Assembly: GCF_902686445.1 (NCBI RefSeq)
Contig: NC_062232.1
Span: 71,999,440-72,063,439 of the forward strand
Origin: Sciurus carolinensis
Taxonomy: Eukaryota > Chordata > Mammalia > Rodentia > Sciuridae
Length of the DNA stretch: 64,000 nucleotides
Direction: 5' to 3'
How positions within the stretch are numbered: position 1 is the stretch's first letter; every line of letters begins with the position of its first letter. The position numbers and the translations under genes were made by a program. Positions 10,836 through 23,467 of this stretch are shown here, piece after piece. The notes beneath the pieces were generated by a model, which did not search any database, was not told the origin of the DNA, and was given only the letters and a program-made list of their open reading frames with translations.

Positions 10836-13619
10836 TCATTTGCCTGCATATGCCATAATTTTATCATTCTTTTTGGCTGAGTAATATTCCATTGTATATA
10901 TATACCGCAGTTTCTTTATCCATTCATCAATTGAAGGACATCTAGGTTGGTTCCACAATCTGGCTATTGTGAACTGAGCAGCTATGAACATTGATGTGGC
11001 TGTATCTCTGTAATATGCTGATTTTAAGTCCTTTGGGTATAGGCCAAGGAGTGGGATAGCTGGGTCAAATGGTGGTTCCATTCCAAGTTTTCTAAGGAGT
11101 CTCCACACTGCTTTCCAGAGTGGCTGCACTAATTTGCAGCCCCACCAGCAACGTATGAGTGTACCTTTCTCCCCACATCCTTGCCAACACCTGTTGTTGC
11201 TTGTATTCTTGATAATCGCCATTCTAATTGGGGTGAGATGGAATCTTAGGGTGGTTTTGATTTGCATTTCTCTCATTACTAGAGATGTTGAACATTTTTC
11301 CATATGTTTGTTGATTGATTGTAGATCTTCTTCTGTGAAGTGTCTATTCATTTCCTTAGCCCATTTGTCGATTGGATTATTTGCATTCTTGGTGTAGAGT
11401 TTTTTGAGTTCTTTATAGATTCTGGAGATTAGTGCTCTATCTGAAGTATGATTGGCAAAGATTTTCTCCCACTCTGTAGGCTCTTTCTTCGCATTGCTGA
11501 TAGTTTCCTTTGCTGAGAGAAAACTTTTTAGTTTGAATCTATCCCAGTTATTGATTCTTGCTTTTATTTCTTGTGCTATGGGAGTCCTGTTGAGGAAGTC
11601 TGGTCCTAAGCCAACATGTTGAAGCTCTGGACCTACTTTTTCTTCTATAAGATGCAAGGTCTCTGGTCTGATTCCGAGGTCCTTAATCCATTTTGAGTTT
11701 AGTTTCGTGCATGGTGAGAGATATGGGTTTAGTTTCATTCTGTTGCATATGGATTTCCAATTCTCCCAGCACCATTTGTTGAAGAGGCTATCTTTTCTCC
11801 ATTGCATATTTTTGGCCCCTTTGTCTAGTATGAGAAAATTGTATTTATTTGGGTTTGTGTCCATGTCCTCTATTCTGTACCATTGATCCACCTTTCTATT
11901 TTGGTACCAATACCATGTCGTTTTGTTACTATTGCTTTGTAGTAGAGTTGAAGATCTGGTATTGCGATACCCCCTGCTTCACTCTTTCTGCCAAGGATTG
12001 CTTTAGCTATTCTGGGTTTTTTATTCTTCCAGATGAATTTCATAATTGCTTGCTCTATTTCTGTAAGGTACATCATTGGGATTTTAATTGGAATTGCATT
12101 GAATCTGTATAGCGCTTTTGGTAGTATGGCCATTTTGACAGTGTTAATTCTTCCTATCCAAGAACATGGGAGATCTTTCCATCTTCTAAGGTTTTCTTGA
12201 ATTTCTTTCTTTAGTGTTCTGTAGTTCTCATTGTAGAGGTCTTTCCCCTCTTTTGTGAGATTGATTCCCAAGTATTTTATTTTTTTCGATGCTATTGTGA
12301 ATGGGGTAGTTTTCCTAATTTCTCTTTCTGAAGATTCATCGCTTATGTATAAAAATGCCTTAGATTTATGTGCATTGATCTTATATCCCACTACTTTACT
12401 GAATTCACTTATGAGATCTAAAAGTTTTCTGGTGGAATTTCCTGGTTCCTCTAAGTATACAATCATATCATCAGCAAATAGGGATAGTTTGAGTTCTTCT
12501 TTTCCTATTCGTATCCCTTTAATTTCTTTGGTCCGTCTAATTGCTCTGGCTAGAGTTTCAAGGACGATATTGAATAGAAGTGGTGAAAGAGGGCATCCCT
12601 GCCTTGTTCCAGTTTTTAGAGGGAATGCTTTCAGTTTTTCACCACTTAGAATGATATTAGCCATAGGCTTAGCGTAGATGGCCTTTACAATGTTAAGGAA
12701 TGTTCCCACTATCTCTGTTTTTTCTAGTGTTTTGAGCATGAAGGGGTGCTGTATTTTATCAAATGCTTTTTCTGCATCTATCTAAATAATCATGTGATTC
12801 TTGACTTTAAGTCTATTGATATGGTGAATTACATTTATTGATTTCCTGATGTTGAACCAACCTTGCATCCCTGGGATGAAACGCACTTGATCATGGTGCA
12901 CTATCTTTTTAATATGTTTTTGTATGCGATTTGCTAAAATTTTGTTTAGAATTTTTGCGTCGATGTTCATTAAGGATATTGGTCTGAAATTTTCTTTCCT
13001 CGATGTGTCTCTGTCTGTTTTAGGTATCAGGGTAATATTGGCTTCATAGAATGAGTTTGGGAGGGTTCCCTCCTCTTCTATTTTATGGAATACTTTAAGT
13101 ATTGGAATGAGCTCTTCTTTAAAGGTTTTGTAGAACTCGGCTGAGAACCCATCTGGTCCTGGACTTTTCTTTGTTGGTAGGCTTTTGATGACTTCTTCTA
13201 TTCATTACTTGAAATTGGTCTATTTAAATTGTGTATGTCCTCCTCGTTCAGTTTAGGCAATTCATATGTCTCTAGAAACCTGTTGATGTCTTTGAAATTT
13301 TCTATTTTGTTGGAGTATAGGTTTTCAAAATAGCTTCCAATCATGTTTTGTATTTCAGTCGTGTCTGTTGTGATATTTCCTTGTTCATTCCGAATTTTAG
13401 TAATTTGGGTTTTCTCTCGTCTTCTCTTTGTTAGTGTGGGTAAAGGTTTATCAGTTTTGTTTATTTTTTCAAAGAACCAACTATTTATTTTGTCAATTTT
13501 TTGTATTGTTTCTTTTGTTTCAATTTCATTGATTTCAGCTCTCAGTTTAACTATTTCCTGTCTTCTACTACTTTTCGTGTTGGTCTGTTCTTCTTTTTCT
13601 AGGGCTTTGAGCTGTAGTG
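10836..13619 (-). pseudogene. L1 ORF2 C-terminal two thirds, broken
   Basis: ORF2 encodes the endonuclease-reverse transcriptase that drives L1 target-primed retrotransposition. Here only the linker, RT and C-terminal parts remain. Open pieces on the minus strand: 13644-13198 (linker; its first codons are flank), 12970-12782 (RT start, [12 protein letters not shown]), 12739-11870 (RT palm, with [14 protein letters not shown] and catalytic FADDM) and 11891-10836 (C-terminus, with the Cys-rich [17 protein letters not shown] motif). The endonuclease domain is absent because of 5' truncation. Frame breaks near 13200, 12780 and 11880 make it inactive. Confidence 0.9.
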
Positions 13620-13633
13620 GCAAAACAATTTTT

Positions 13634-13910
13634 GAAGTAACCAATACTGGAAGAAGACAGGGCCCTTTCTTCGATTGTCATGCAAGGAATCAGGGTGGAT
13701 ATCTTTGTCTTACAGTAAGATGAACCATGTTCAGTGGCACTGCCCTGATAGCTGCTGTCAGGAATGACCACAGCCCACATACCAAATGGTTTCTGCAAAT
13801 ACTTTACCAACTTGAACAAATGAAAGTTTCAAATTTAATGCCAGGTACAATGTACTCAGCTGAGAGAAGTTGTCATAGGACACAGATTTGTTTGCTAGAA
13901 AAGATGCAGG
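13634..13910. other. Right flank of the young L1, unassigned
   Basis: Normal-GC sequence continuing from the TSD, with open frames on both strands of 65-85 codons. I recognise no protein or repeat family. It could be unique host DNA or an old unclassified repeat. Confidence 0.4.
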
Positions 13911-13985
13911 GACCAGGGGAGTAGTGCAATGTCAGAGCACTTCTAGACATAGGAGGTCCTGAGTTAGATCCCAGTAGCCCTCCTC
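13911..13985 (+). mobile_element. Diverged ID-like SINE body
   Basis: GGGACCAGGGGAGTAGTGCA... with AGAGCACTT and a B-box-like GAGTTAGATCCC matches the ID consensus layout in plus orientation with many substitutions. It is followed by an A-rich then GGAAGGGAGG-rich tail to about 14037. Confidence 0.55.
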
Positions 13986-14037
13986 CCACAAAAGGGATGG
14001 AAGAAAAAAAAGGAAGGGAGGGAGGGAGGAAGGAAGT
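13986..14037. repeat. GA-rich (GGGA/GGAA)n tract
   Basis: Polypurine low-complexity sequence following the ID-like body. It probably derives from its A-rich tail. Confidence 0.8.
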
Positions 14038-16340
14038 AAGCTGCAGTTCTTCTGTTAATTATCATGTAATCAATGTCTGAGCAGTGACCCAACAGATGGA
14101 CACAACCTGAGAACAGGGATCAAACTGAACTGGAAAGAATGCTGTTCAGTGCAGGGCTGCAAAGTATACATTTGTGGGGAAATTTATTTCTTAATTCGTG
14201 TGTTAGTATGAGCAGATTGGGATATGTTCTGACGCCAGCTACTTTTGTCATCTCCCTTAGAAGCCAAGAGTTTTAGACTATCTAAGAGATCACTCCTACA
14301 AGTCTCTGCTAAACTGAGCACTTTATCAAGATAACAGAAGTAAACTGAAAAGTTACAATGAGGTTTCTTGACAAAGGCACATGGAGGAAGCTTACAGAGT
14401 TCTTGACCCAGACAGAATAGGGCTCACCCCAGTCCCCAGACCTGCACTTCCCTGCACTTCATGGCTCAGGACAAATTGCACCCACGAATTGGAGGCAGCA
14501 GCCAACCAACCCTGGGGGCCTAAGTGCTCTAAGAAGGCGCCTGCTCCCTGGTTTCAGTAATGTTCTACTGACATTAGTCAGATGTCCAGGCAGCTGAGGG
14601 AAAGACACAGATAATGAAATAGAATACTGAAACTTTTGGCAATCAAAAGCTGTTTTCTCAAGGCTTTTTAAAATCTTCTTCAGTAGAATTTCTAACATAA
14701 AACCCTTTTTGCTGAAAAAGCAGATGACAAAAAAAAATTTTTTTAAGCAGTGCACATTTATCTTCAGGTATTTGTTTTCCTGCTCAAAATTAGCTAATGG
14801 GCTGCACAGAATTCACTATAAGTGACTGGTTATTATAACTATCAGTTATACACCCTTAGAAATTTGGACAAAATTAGGCACAAAAGTAGGCATTCTCTCC
14901 CTTGTCCTGAGCCAGTTCAAGCTCCTCCCGCCACTCTGCTTTCCTGTCACAAGCACAGTCAGCTTCTTGGAAGTGAGTCCACCCACCAGTGAACCCATGG
15001 CACATGGAACTTTCGCCCATAGATATTCCAAAACTCACAGGAAATCAGTCAGCTCTCTTCCTAGTTATAAACTCTTCTTTGTTACCCTCTGTTAAAAGAG
15101 TATTTCTTTTCCGTGTGAGTTGAGCGTCCAGCTGCGAGCACAGATGCTTCCACAAGTAAACGCAAATGTGACCCAGAAGCAAGGCTCAGTCACAGGAGAG
15201 AGACCAGGCCTTTCAGTGAGGAGGAAGGCTCTGTCATACATCATAAAAAGAGGAGACTGGAGACAGAGGAGAGCTATTCAAAAAAGGAAAGTTTTATAGC
15301 AAAGCCAGGTGACTGCACTGCCAGCCACAGACATTATTGTAAACTCGAGGTCATCAGCTAGTAGGATCATCCTCTGGACACAATAATCTCTTCCTTAAAG
15401 GAGTTTATGCTGTGGAAAACATGGGAGTATATCCTAACACCTGAGCCTTTGATCATCTTCAGTACTTCCTGTCACTTGGAAAAGGTTTCAGTGGATCTTT
15501 GTGTATCTGTGATACTGTCCTTGAAGTCAGAGACCCAAAATGTTGATTTCTTGTTCTTCCATAGAAAAGGAGATCAGACTGGAGTGGATGTTGTAAAAGT
15601 TGAAATGTATATTTGTATAGCAAATAACAAAATCCTCTTAAAATGTAATCTAGTAGACTGCTTTTCTTTACCCTGCTTAAATGTTAATCATTTTTCAACA
15701 AAACAAACTTCATATTTGGGGGATAGGAGGATAGGGAGGGAGCAAAAGGAGGCAGGTCCTTTCAGTCATTGTGGCAAGACAGGTTTCCTTAACAGCCAAG
15801 GTGATTTGGAATAATCTGAGTTAGTGCTAGTGGATCAGATGTCTTTAACTCTATTTAAATAAAAACAACTGGAGTTTCCTAGGTACCTTTAAGAATCAGT
15901 TATGTTAGGTAAAGTTCTGCTGATGTGGTGTGTGCATTTTAGACAAGGTACCTTAGCACAGGGTAATATCTGATTAGTTCATTTACTGTTTTAGAGTGCA
16001 GGTAGTTCTCTAGCTGAAATTCTTACATGTCTTGAAATGAAAGAATATGAGATGAAATAAATTTTTGAAGCACCATTCAGATGCACCAGCACACAAGTTG
16101 TAGATGTGGTTACCGAATTCCAAAAGAGGACTGGGTTGGCGATGGAAGAATCATCTCAGGTTGCTTGTCAAAGTTTTTGGATTGCCATGAAAATCTAACG
16201 CTTCCCAGGGAATCCTGGTCATCAGGCAGCTTGGTAACCACTGGAGCAGGCTGAATAGAATATGTCAGCCAGGAAAAGTATTTGTTAGAGGAAAAATCTT
16301 ATAGCTCTACATGCTAACATTAGAAAAGGGGAAGGACCCA
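14038..16340. other. 2.3 kb with no recognised element
   Basis: The longest stretch of ordinary base composition in the window. Short open frames exist (98 codons at 14755-14459 minus, 135 codons at 15407-15814 plus), but none shows a domain or a credible splice context. I see no SINE, L1 or LTR terminus. It may be unique intergenic or intronic DNA. Confidence 0.45.
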
Positions 16341-17783
16341 AATCACTAATCTAAGCTCCCTCTGTGAGAAGTTAATGAAAAAGTGCAAATAAAAACCAAA
16401 GAAACCATAATGATGAAAATGATGAGAAAGCAAAAATCAATGAAATCATTAGCAGATACTTTAAAAGATGTTTTAAAAGTATCAGATAAACAAAGATGAA
16501 AGGATAATATACATATTATGGTTTATATAAGCAGTGTTCCTCCAAAGCACATGTGTGAGACAATGCAAGAAGTATCAGAGGTGAGATGATTAGAATATGA
16601 AAGGTATAATCTAATCATGGATCAATCCACTGAATGTGTATTAATTGGGTGGTACCTGTACGCAGGTAGGTTGTGGTTGGAGAAGTGGGTCACTGGGGGT
16701 GACTCTTGGAGTTTATATTCTCTCTCTGGTGGGGAGATTTCTCTGTCTACTTTCTGTTGCATGTCAAGAGCTGCTTTCCTCTGTGATGCCGTTGAGCCAT
16801 GATGCTCTGCCTCACCTTGGACCCAGAGCTACAGGCTAAGCTGTCTAGACTGAGATATCTGAAACCATGAGCCAACATAAAGTTTTCCTCCTCAATATTG
16901 TTCTTGTCAGGTCTTTTGGTAACAGAAACAATAAAATCTGACTAAAACAATATAAAATATTAATGTTAGCAAAAAATTAAGATATAAAGAAGGACCTCAG
17001 ACATTAAAAGAATAATTTTTAAGTATACATGAACATTCAGTTCTACAAACCACGTTATGATCTACAGATATTAATTTAGTACAATAGAAATAAAAGCAAA
17101 TATTCTTTGATCATAAACAAATACATAAGAAATCAATAACAAAAAGATACATGATAAGAAAATAGTTACAAGCAATTCTATGCCCATAAAATTAACTACT
17201 TGAATTTGATCAATTGACCAATCTTCAAAAAAAAAAAGTACCAAAACTCACACAAATTTTTGAGCTAATACAAACAGTCCTAATCCTATTTAAGATAATG
17301 AATTATCAATTTAAAATCATCTAAATAAGAAGTATCCACTATAGTCTTACTGGCAATTCCAATTATATGTTTGAAGAAGAAATGATATCAAATCTACACA
17401 ATCTCTTCCAGAATATAGAAAAAGAGGAAAGACACCATAGCAAAGTTTTTTATTGTTGCTGTTTTAAGGTTAGCATCACCATGCTAACAAAACCAGAAAA
17501 AAGCAATATAAGTAAGGAAAAATACACATTAACATATTTCAAGAGCATAGATAGATGCAAAAATCCTGAATAAAATTAACCATACAAGTCTAGGTCTATG
17601 TGGAAGGAATAATACTTCATAAAGTATCTGGCTCTTTCTGGAAAGTAAGGATTATTCAATATTTGAAAACCAAATGATATTAATCACCTTACTAAAGGAA
17701 TAAATAAATTTAACAACATAATATTCTTAATAGTTGCAGAAAATACATTTGAGCACATTCTATATATATCCATGATAAAATCT
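16341..17783 (+). mobile_element. Old L1M ORF2 fragment, plus strand, split by a MaLR LTR
   Basis: Plus-strand ORF2 remnants: AAAAATCAATGAAATCATTAG upstream of the solo LTR (16514-16949), then RT-side phrases such as GCAATTCTATGCCCATAAAA (17174) and CTTCCAGAATATAGAAAAAG (17404) after it. Heavily decayed. It ends where the minus-strand old L1 begins (17784). Confidence 0.6.
16514..16949 (+). mobile_element. MaLR solo LTR
   Basis: About 436-bp LTR starting TATTATGGTTTATATAAG and ending GACTAAAACA. It shares its internal order with the MaLR LTRs at 35879 and 38628: a CAATGCAAGAAG segment, a GAAGTGGGTCACTGG-like segment, a CATGATGCTCTGCCTCACCTTG segment, and CTTTTGGTAACAG before the end. Flanks ATACA and ATATA are consistent with a 5-bp TSD carrying one mismatch. 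It lies within the old L1M. Confidence 0.8.
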
Positions 17784-18113
17784 TTCTTTTTTTATTAGTT
17801 CATAATAGGTATTCATAATAGTTGAGTTAATTTTGACAAAATGATGCATTCGTGGAGTATAATTTACTCTATTCCAGACCCCTGTGCTACATATTTCCCT
17901 TCCCTCCTTCCTCCCCCTATTCTCTCTCCTCAACTTTACTAGTCTTTTTTAAACTTTTTTAAGTATTTATCTTTGATTGGTGCTTGATCCTTACATATTA
18001 AGGTAGATTTCACTGTGGTAAATTTAATACTTACATGTAGTCCATTTTTTTTTTTTTTTGATCTACCTTCCACATATTAGAGAAGGCATTTGACACTTGA
18101 CTTCCTGAGTATG

Positions 18114-18122
18114 GCTTATTTC
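18114..18122. repeat. TSD of twin-primed L1, left copy
   Basis: GCTTATTTC here is repeated at 19198-19206. Both copies fit the older L1 sequence, and the older L1 is continuous when one copy is removed. Confidence 0.8.
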
Positions 18123-19197
18123 TTTTTTTTAATTAATTAACTTTTTTTATTTTTTATTTTTACAGACTGCATTTTGATTCACTGTACACAAATGGAGTAC
18201 AAATTTTCATTTCTATGGTGGTACATGCTGTAGATTCACACCATTTGTGTAATCATACACATACACAGGATAATGATGTCTGTCTCAGTCCACCATCTTT
18301 CCTTCCCCCACCCCCTCCCACCCCATTTTCCTCTACACAACCAAAGTTCCTCTATTCTTCTCTTACTCCCCTGCCACACCACCCCCATTATGTAGCATCA
18401 TCCACTTATCAGAGAAAACACTCAACCTTTGGTGTTTTGGGACTGGCTTATTTCACTTAGCATGATATTCTCCAACTCCATCCATTTACCTGCACATGCC
18501 ATAATTTTATTCTTTTTTATGTGTGAATAATATTCCATTGTGTATACATACCACAGTTTCTTTATCCATTCATATATTGAAGGGTATCTAGGTTGGTTCC
18601 ACAATCTAGCTATTGTGAATTGAGCAGCTATAAACATTGATGTGGCTGTGTTACTGTAGTATGCTTATTTTAAGTCCTTTGAATATAAACTGAGGAGTGG
18701 GTTAATTGGGTCAAATGTTGGGTCCATTACAAGTTTTCTGAGAAATGTCCATACTGTTTTCCAGAGTGGCTGCACCAATTCGCAACTCCACCAGCAATGT
18801 ATGAGTGTGCCTTTTTCCCCACACCCATGTGAACACTTATTATTGTTTGTCTTCAGTCTAATTGGAATGAGGTGAAATCTTAAGGTGGTTTTGATTTGCA
18901 TTTCTCTAATTACTAGAGATGATTAGCAAGCAATAATCAATAAATGAGATAGATTCAAACTAAAAAGGTTTTTCTCAGCAAAGGAAAGAATCAATAATGT
19001 GAAAAGAGAGCCTACAGAGTTGGAAAAAATATTTTCCACACACACTTCAAATAGAGCACTAATCACCAAAATTTATAAAGAACTTAAAAAATTTACATCA
19101 AAAATACAAAGAACCCAATCAATAAATGGGTTAAGGAACTGGGCAGACACTTCACAGAAGAAGATATACAGGCAATCAACAAATATATGAAAAAGTA
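18123..19197 (-). mobile_element. L1 with inverted 5' segment (twin priming)
   Basis: The 3' half (18123 to about 18925) is minus-strand L1: T-run, G-rich 3' UTR, then ORF2 C-terminus back to the start of the [10 protein letters not shown] region. The rest (about 18928-19197) is plus-strand L1 ORF2 covering the part that directly precedes this region (AKERINNVKREPTELEKIF... to INIYMKK-like). Thus the 5' part of the same insertion is inverted, and only a few bases are lost at the internal junction. This is the known signature of twin priming. TSDs GCTTATTTC flank the whole unit. Confidence 0.85.
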
Positions 19198-19301
19198 GCT
19201 TATTTCATTTAGCATGATGTTCTACTATTCCCTACCATTACCAGTAAATTCCATAATTCCGTTCTTCTTTATGGCTGAGTAAAATTCCATTGTGTATATA
19301 T

Positions 19302-19314
19302 ACCACATATTCTT
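19302..19314. repeat. TSD of full-length L1, left copy
   Basis: ACCACATATTCTT is repeated at 25941-25953. Both copies lie in the older host L1, in its TATATATACCACA segment. Confidence 0.88.
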
Positions 19315-19439
19315 TTTTTTTTATTGTAAACAAATGGGATACATGTTGTTTCTCTGTTTGTACATGGCGTAAAGGCATACCATTTGTGTAATCATAAATT
19401 TACATAGGGTAATGTTGTTTGATTCATTCTGTTATTTTT

Positions 19440-19566
19440 TCCCTTCCCCCCACCCCTCCCACCCCGCTTTTCCCTCTATACAGTCCTTCCTTCCTCCATT
19501 CTTGACCCACTCCCTCACCCTAACTCTAACCCTAACACTAACCCCTCCACCCCCCATTATGTGTCA
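19440..19566 (-). other. L1 3' UTR G-rich tract with telomere-like phrases
   Basis: The plus strand reads CCCCCCACCCCTCCCACCCC, then later CCCTAACTCTAACCCTAACA; the minus strand is therefore G-rich with TTAGGG-like units. The related copy at 10618-10740 has CCAAC-type units instead, so this is 3' UTR variation, not telomeric DNA. Confidence 0.75.
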
Positions 19567-22500
19567 TCATCCACTTATTAGCGAAATAATTGGTCCTTTG
19601 GTTTTTTGAGATTGACTAATCTCACATAGCATGATATTCTCCAATTTCATCCATTTGCCTGCAAATGCCATAATTTTATCATTCTTTATGGCTGAGTAAT
19701 ATTCCATTGTATATATATACCACGTTTTCTTTATCCATTCATCAATTGAAGGACATCTAGATTGGTTCCACAATCTGGCTATTGTGAACTGAGCAGCTAT
19801 GAACACTGATGTGGCTGTATCTCTGTAATATGCTGATTTTAAGGCCTTTGGGTATAGGCCAAGGAGTGGAATAGCTGGGTCAAATGGTGGTTCCATTCCA
19901 AGTTTTCTAAGGAGTCTCCACACTGCTTTCCAGAGTGGCTGCACTAATTTGCAGCCCCACCAGCAACGTATGAGTGTACCTTTCTCCCCACAACCTCGCC
20001 AACACCTGTTGTTGCTTGTATTCTTGATAATCGCCATTCTAATTGGGGTGAGATGGAATCTTAGGGTGGGTTTGATTTGCATTTCTCTCATTACTAGAGA
20101 TGTTGAACATTTTTCCATATGTTTGTTGATTGCTTGTAGATCTTCTTCAGTGAAGTGTCTATTCATTTCCTTAGCCCATTTGTCGATTGGATTATTTGCA
20201 TTCTTGGTGTAGAGTTTTTTGAGTTCTTTATAGACTCTGCAGATTCGTGCTCTATCTGAAGTATGATTGGCAAAGATTTTCTCCCACTCTGTAGGCTCTT
20301 TCTTCACATTGCTGATAGTTTCCTTTGCTGAGAGAAAACTTTTTAGTTTGAATCTATCCCAGTTATTGATTCTTGCTTTTATTTCTTGTGCTATGGGAGT
20401 CCTGTTGAGGAAGTCTGGTCCTAAGCCAACATGTTGAAGCTCTTGACCTACTTTTTCTTCTATAAGATGCAAGGTCTCTGGTCTGATTCCGAGGTCCTTA
20501 ATCCATTTTGAGTTTAGTTTCGTGCATGGTGAGAGATATGGGTTTAGTTTCATTCTGTTGCATATGGATTTCCAATTCTCCCAGCACCATTTGTTGAAGA
20601 GGCTATCTTTTCTCCATTGCATATTTTTGGCCCCTTTGTCTAGTATGAGAAAATTGTATTTATTTGGGTTTGTGTCCATGTCCTCTATTCTGTACCATTG
20701 ATCTACCTGTCTATTTTGGTACCAATACCATGCCGTTTTTGTTACTATTGCTTTGTAGTAGAGTTGAAGATCTGGTATTGCGATACCCCCTGCTTCACTC
20801 TTTCTGCCAAGGATTGCTTTAGCTATTCTGGGTTTTTTATTCTTCCAGATGAATTTCATAATTGCTTGCTCTATTTCTGTAAGGTACATCATTGGGATTT
20901 TAATTGGAATTGCATTGAATCTGTATAGCACTTTTGGTAGTATGGCCATTTTGAACAATGTTAATTCTTCCTATCCAAGAACATGGGAGATCTTTCCATC
21001 TTCTAAGGTTTTCTTGAATTTCTTTCTTTAGTGTTCTGTAGTTCTCATTGTAGAGGTCTTTCCCCTCTTTTGTGAGATTGATTCCCAAGTATTTTATTTT
21101 TTTCGAAGCTATTGTGAATGGGGTAGTTTTCCTAATTTCTCTTTCTGAAGATTCATCACTTATGTATAAAAATGCATTAGATTTATGTGCATTGATCTTA
21201 TATCCTGCTACTTTACTGAATTCACTTATGAGATCTAAAAGTTTTCTGGTGGAATTTCCTAGTTCCTCTAAGTATATAATCATATCATCAGCAAATAGGG
21301 ATAGTTTGAGTTCTTCTTTTCCTATTCGTATCCCTTTAATTTCTTTGGTCTGTCTAATTGCTCTGGCTAGAGTTTCAAGGTCGGTATTGAAAAGAAGTGG
21401 TGAAAGAGGGCATCCCTGCCTTGTTCCACCTTTTAGGGTGAATGCTTTCAGTTTTTCACCATTTAGAATGATGTTAGCCATGGGCTTAGAATAGATGGCC
21501 TTTACAATGTTAAGGAATGTTCCCACTATCTCTATTTTTTCTAGTGTTTTGAGCATGAAGGGGTGCTGTATTTCATCAAATGCTTTTTCTGCATCTATTG
21601 AAATGTACGTCATTCTTGATTTTAAGTCTTTTGATATGGTGAATTACATTTATTGATTTTCCTGATGTTGAACCAACCTTGCATCCCTGGGATAAAACCC
21701 ACTTGATCATGGTGCACTATCTTTTTAATATGTTTTTGTATGCGATTTGCTAAAATTTTGTTGAGAATTTTTGTGTCGATATTCATTAAGGATACTGGTC
21801 TGAAATTTTCTTTCCTCGTTGTATCTCTGTCTGATTTAGGTATCAGGGTAATATTGGCTTCATAGAATGAGTTTGGGAGGGTTCCCTCCTCTTCTGTTTT
21901 ATGGAATACTTTGAGAAGTATTGGAATGAGCTCTTCTTTAAAGGTTTTGTAGAACTCGGCTGAGAACCCATCTGGTCCTGGACTTTTCTTTGTTGGTAGG
22001 CTTTTGATGACTTCTTCTATTTCATTACTTGAAATTGGTCTATTTAAATTGTGTATGTCCTCCTCGTTCAGTTTAGGCAATTCATATGTCTCTAGAAACC
22101 TGTTGATGTCTTTGAAATTTTCTATTTTGTTGGAGTATAGATTTTCAAAATAGTTTCTAATTATGTTTTGTATTTCAGTCGTGTCTGTTGTGATATTTCC
22201 TTGTTCATTCCGAATTTTAGTGATTTGGGTTTTCTCTTGTCTTCTCTTTGTTAGTGTGGGTAAAGGTTTATCAATTTTGTTTATTTTTTCGAAGAACCAA
22301 CTATTTATTTTGTCAATTTTTTGTATTGTTTCTTTTGTTTCAATTTCGTCGAATTCAGCTCTGAGTTTAACTATTTCCTGTCTTCTACTACTTTTGGTGT
22401 TGGTCTGCTCTTCTTTTTCTAGGGCTTTGAGCTGTAGTGTTAGGTCGTTGATTTGTTGAGTTTTACTTCTTTTATTAAATGTGCTCCATGAAATAAATTT

Positions 22501-23400
22501 TCCTCTAAGTACTGCTTTCATAGTGTCCCAGAGATTTTGATATGATGTTTCTTTGTTCTCATTTACCTCTAAGAATTTTTTAATTTCCTTCCTAATATTT
22601 CCTGTTATCCATTCATCATATAATAGCATATTGTTTAATCTCCAGGTGTTGGAGTAGTTTCTGTTTTTACTCTTTCATTTATTTCTAACTTCAATCCATT
22701 ATGATCTGATAGAATACAAGGTAGTGTCTCTATCTTCTTGTATTTGCTAACATTAGCTTTGTGGCATAATATATGGTCTATTTTAGAGAAGGATCCATGA
22801 GCTGCTGAGAAGAAAGTGTATTTGCTCTTGGTTGGATGGTATATTTTATAAATGTCTGTTTAAGTCTAAATTATTGATTGTGTTATTGAGTTCTATCGTT
22901 TCTTTGTTCAGTTTTTGTTTGGAAGATCTGTCCAGTGGTGAGAGAGGCGTGTTAAAATCACCTAGTATTATTTTGTTACGGTCTATTTGGTTTCTAAAAT
23001 TCTGAAGGATTTGTTTGACATACATGGATGAGCCACTGTTTGAGGCATAGATGTTTATGATTGTTATATCTTGCTGATTTATGCTTCCCTTAAGCAGTAT
23101 GAAATGTCCTTCTTTATCCCTTCTGACTAACTTTGGCTTGAAGTCCACATTATCTGAAATGAGGATGGATACTCCAGCTTTTTTGCTGAGTCCATGTGCA
23201 TGGTATGTTTTTCTCCATCCTTTCACCTTTAGTCTATGGGTATCTCTTTCTATGAGGTGAGTCTCTTGCAGGCGACATATTGTTGGATCTTTCTTTTTAA
23301 TCCAATCTGCCAGTCTGTGTCTTTTGATTGATGAATTCAGGCCCTTAACATTCAGGGTTACTATTGAGATATGATTTGTATTCCCGGTCATTTGGTTCAT
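19567..23400 (-). pseudogene. L1 ORF2 (endonuclease-reverse transcriptase), frameshifted
   Basis: Starts at the ATG at 23400 after an AT-rich inter-ORF spacer. The endonuclease domain (23400-22846) carries the expected catalytic landmarks: SIVTLNVKGLN, RLQETHL, NIYASN and LGDFNTPLSPLDR. A break near 22846 leaves the end of the endonuclease out of frame. 22629-21622 holds the linker and early RT ([25 protein letters not shown]). 21613-20900 holds the RT palm with [10 protein letters not shown] and FADDM. 20958-19567 (463 codons) holds the thumb/C-terminal region and the Cys-rich motif [17 protein letters not shown]. At least three frame breaks (about 22846, 21620 and 20940) abolish function. 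Spanned length is close to a normal ~1275-codon ORF2. Confidence 0.93.
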
Positions 23401-23467
23401 TTTTTAAATTTTATTTATTTATTTATTTTTTGACACACCTTGGTTCCTCCTTTATTTGACAGTTCCT

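Larger units (their letters stand above)
10504..13619 (-). mobile_element. Young L1, 5'-truncated, minus strand
   Basis: About 3.1 kb LINE-1 whose poly(A) tail (plus-strand T-run) lies at 10504 and whose 5' end is truncated within ORF2 at 13619. Bracketed by 14-bp TSDs. Order in sense: ORF2 linker, reverse transcriptase, cysteine-rich C-terminus, then a 3' UTR with a G-rich polypurine tract. It is very similar base for base to the corresponding part of the full-length L1 at 19315-25940, so both belong to the same recent sciurid subfamily. Confidence 0.93.

Noticed and set aside
11134..12677. Several 87-140 codon plus-strand frames opposite the young L1, repeated at 19949-21494
   Set aside because: They are the antisense shadow of L1 ORF2 and recur in both L1 copies with the same coordinates relative to ORF2.
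14459..15814. Possible exons in the 98- and 135-codon frames of the unassigned region
   Set aside because: No conserved domain, no convincing splice sites paired with the frames, and lengths compatible with chance.
19513..19550. Possible interstitial telomeric repeat (CCCTAA-like units)
   Set aside because: It lies inside the L1 3' UTR polypyrimidine tract, has only two or three imperfect units, and the sister L1 has CCAAC-type units at the same place.
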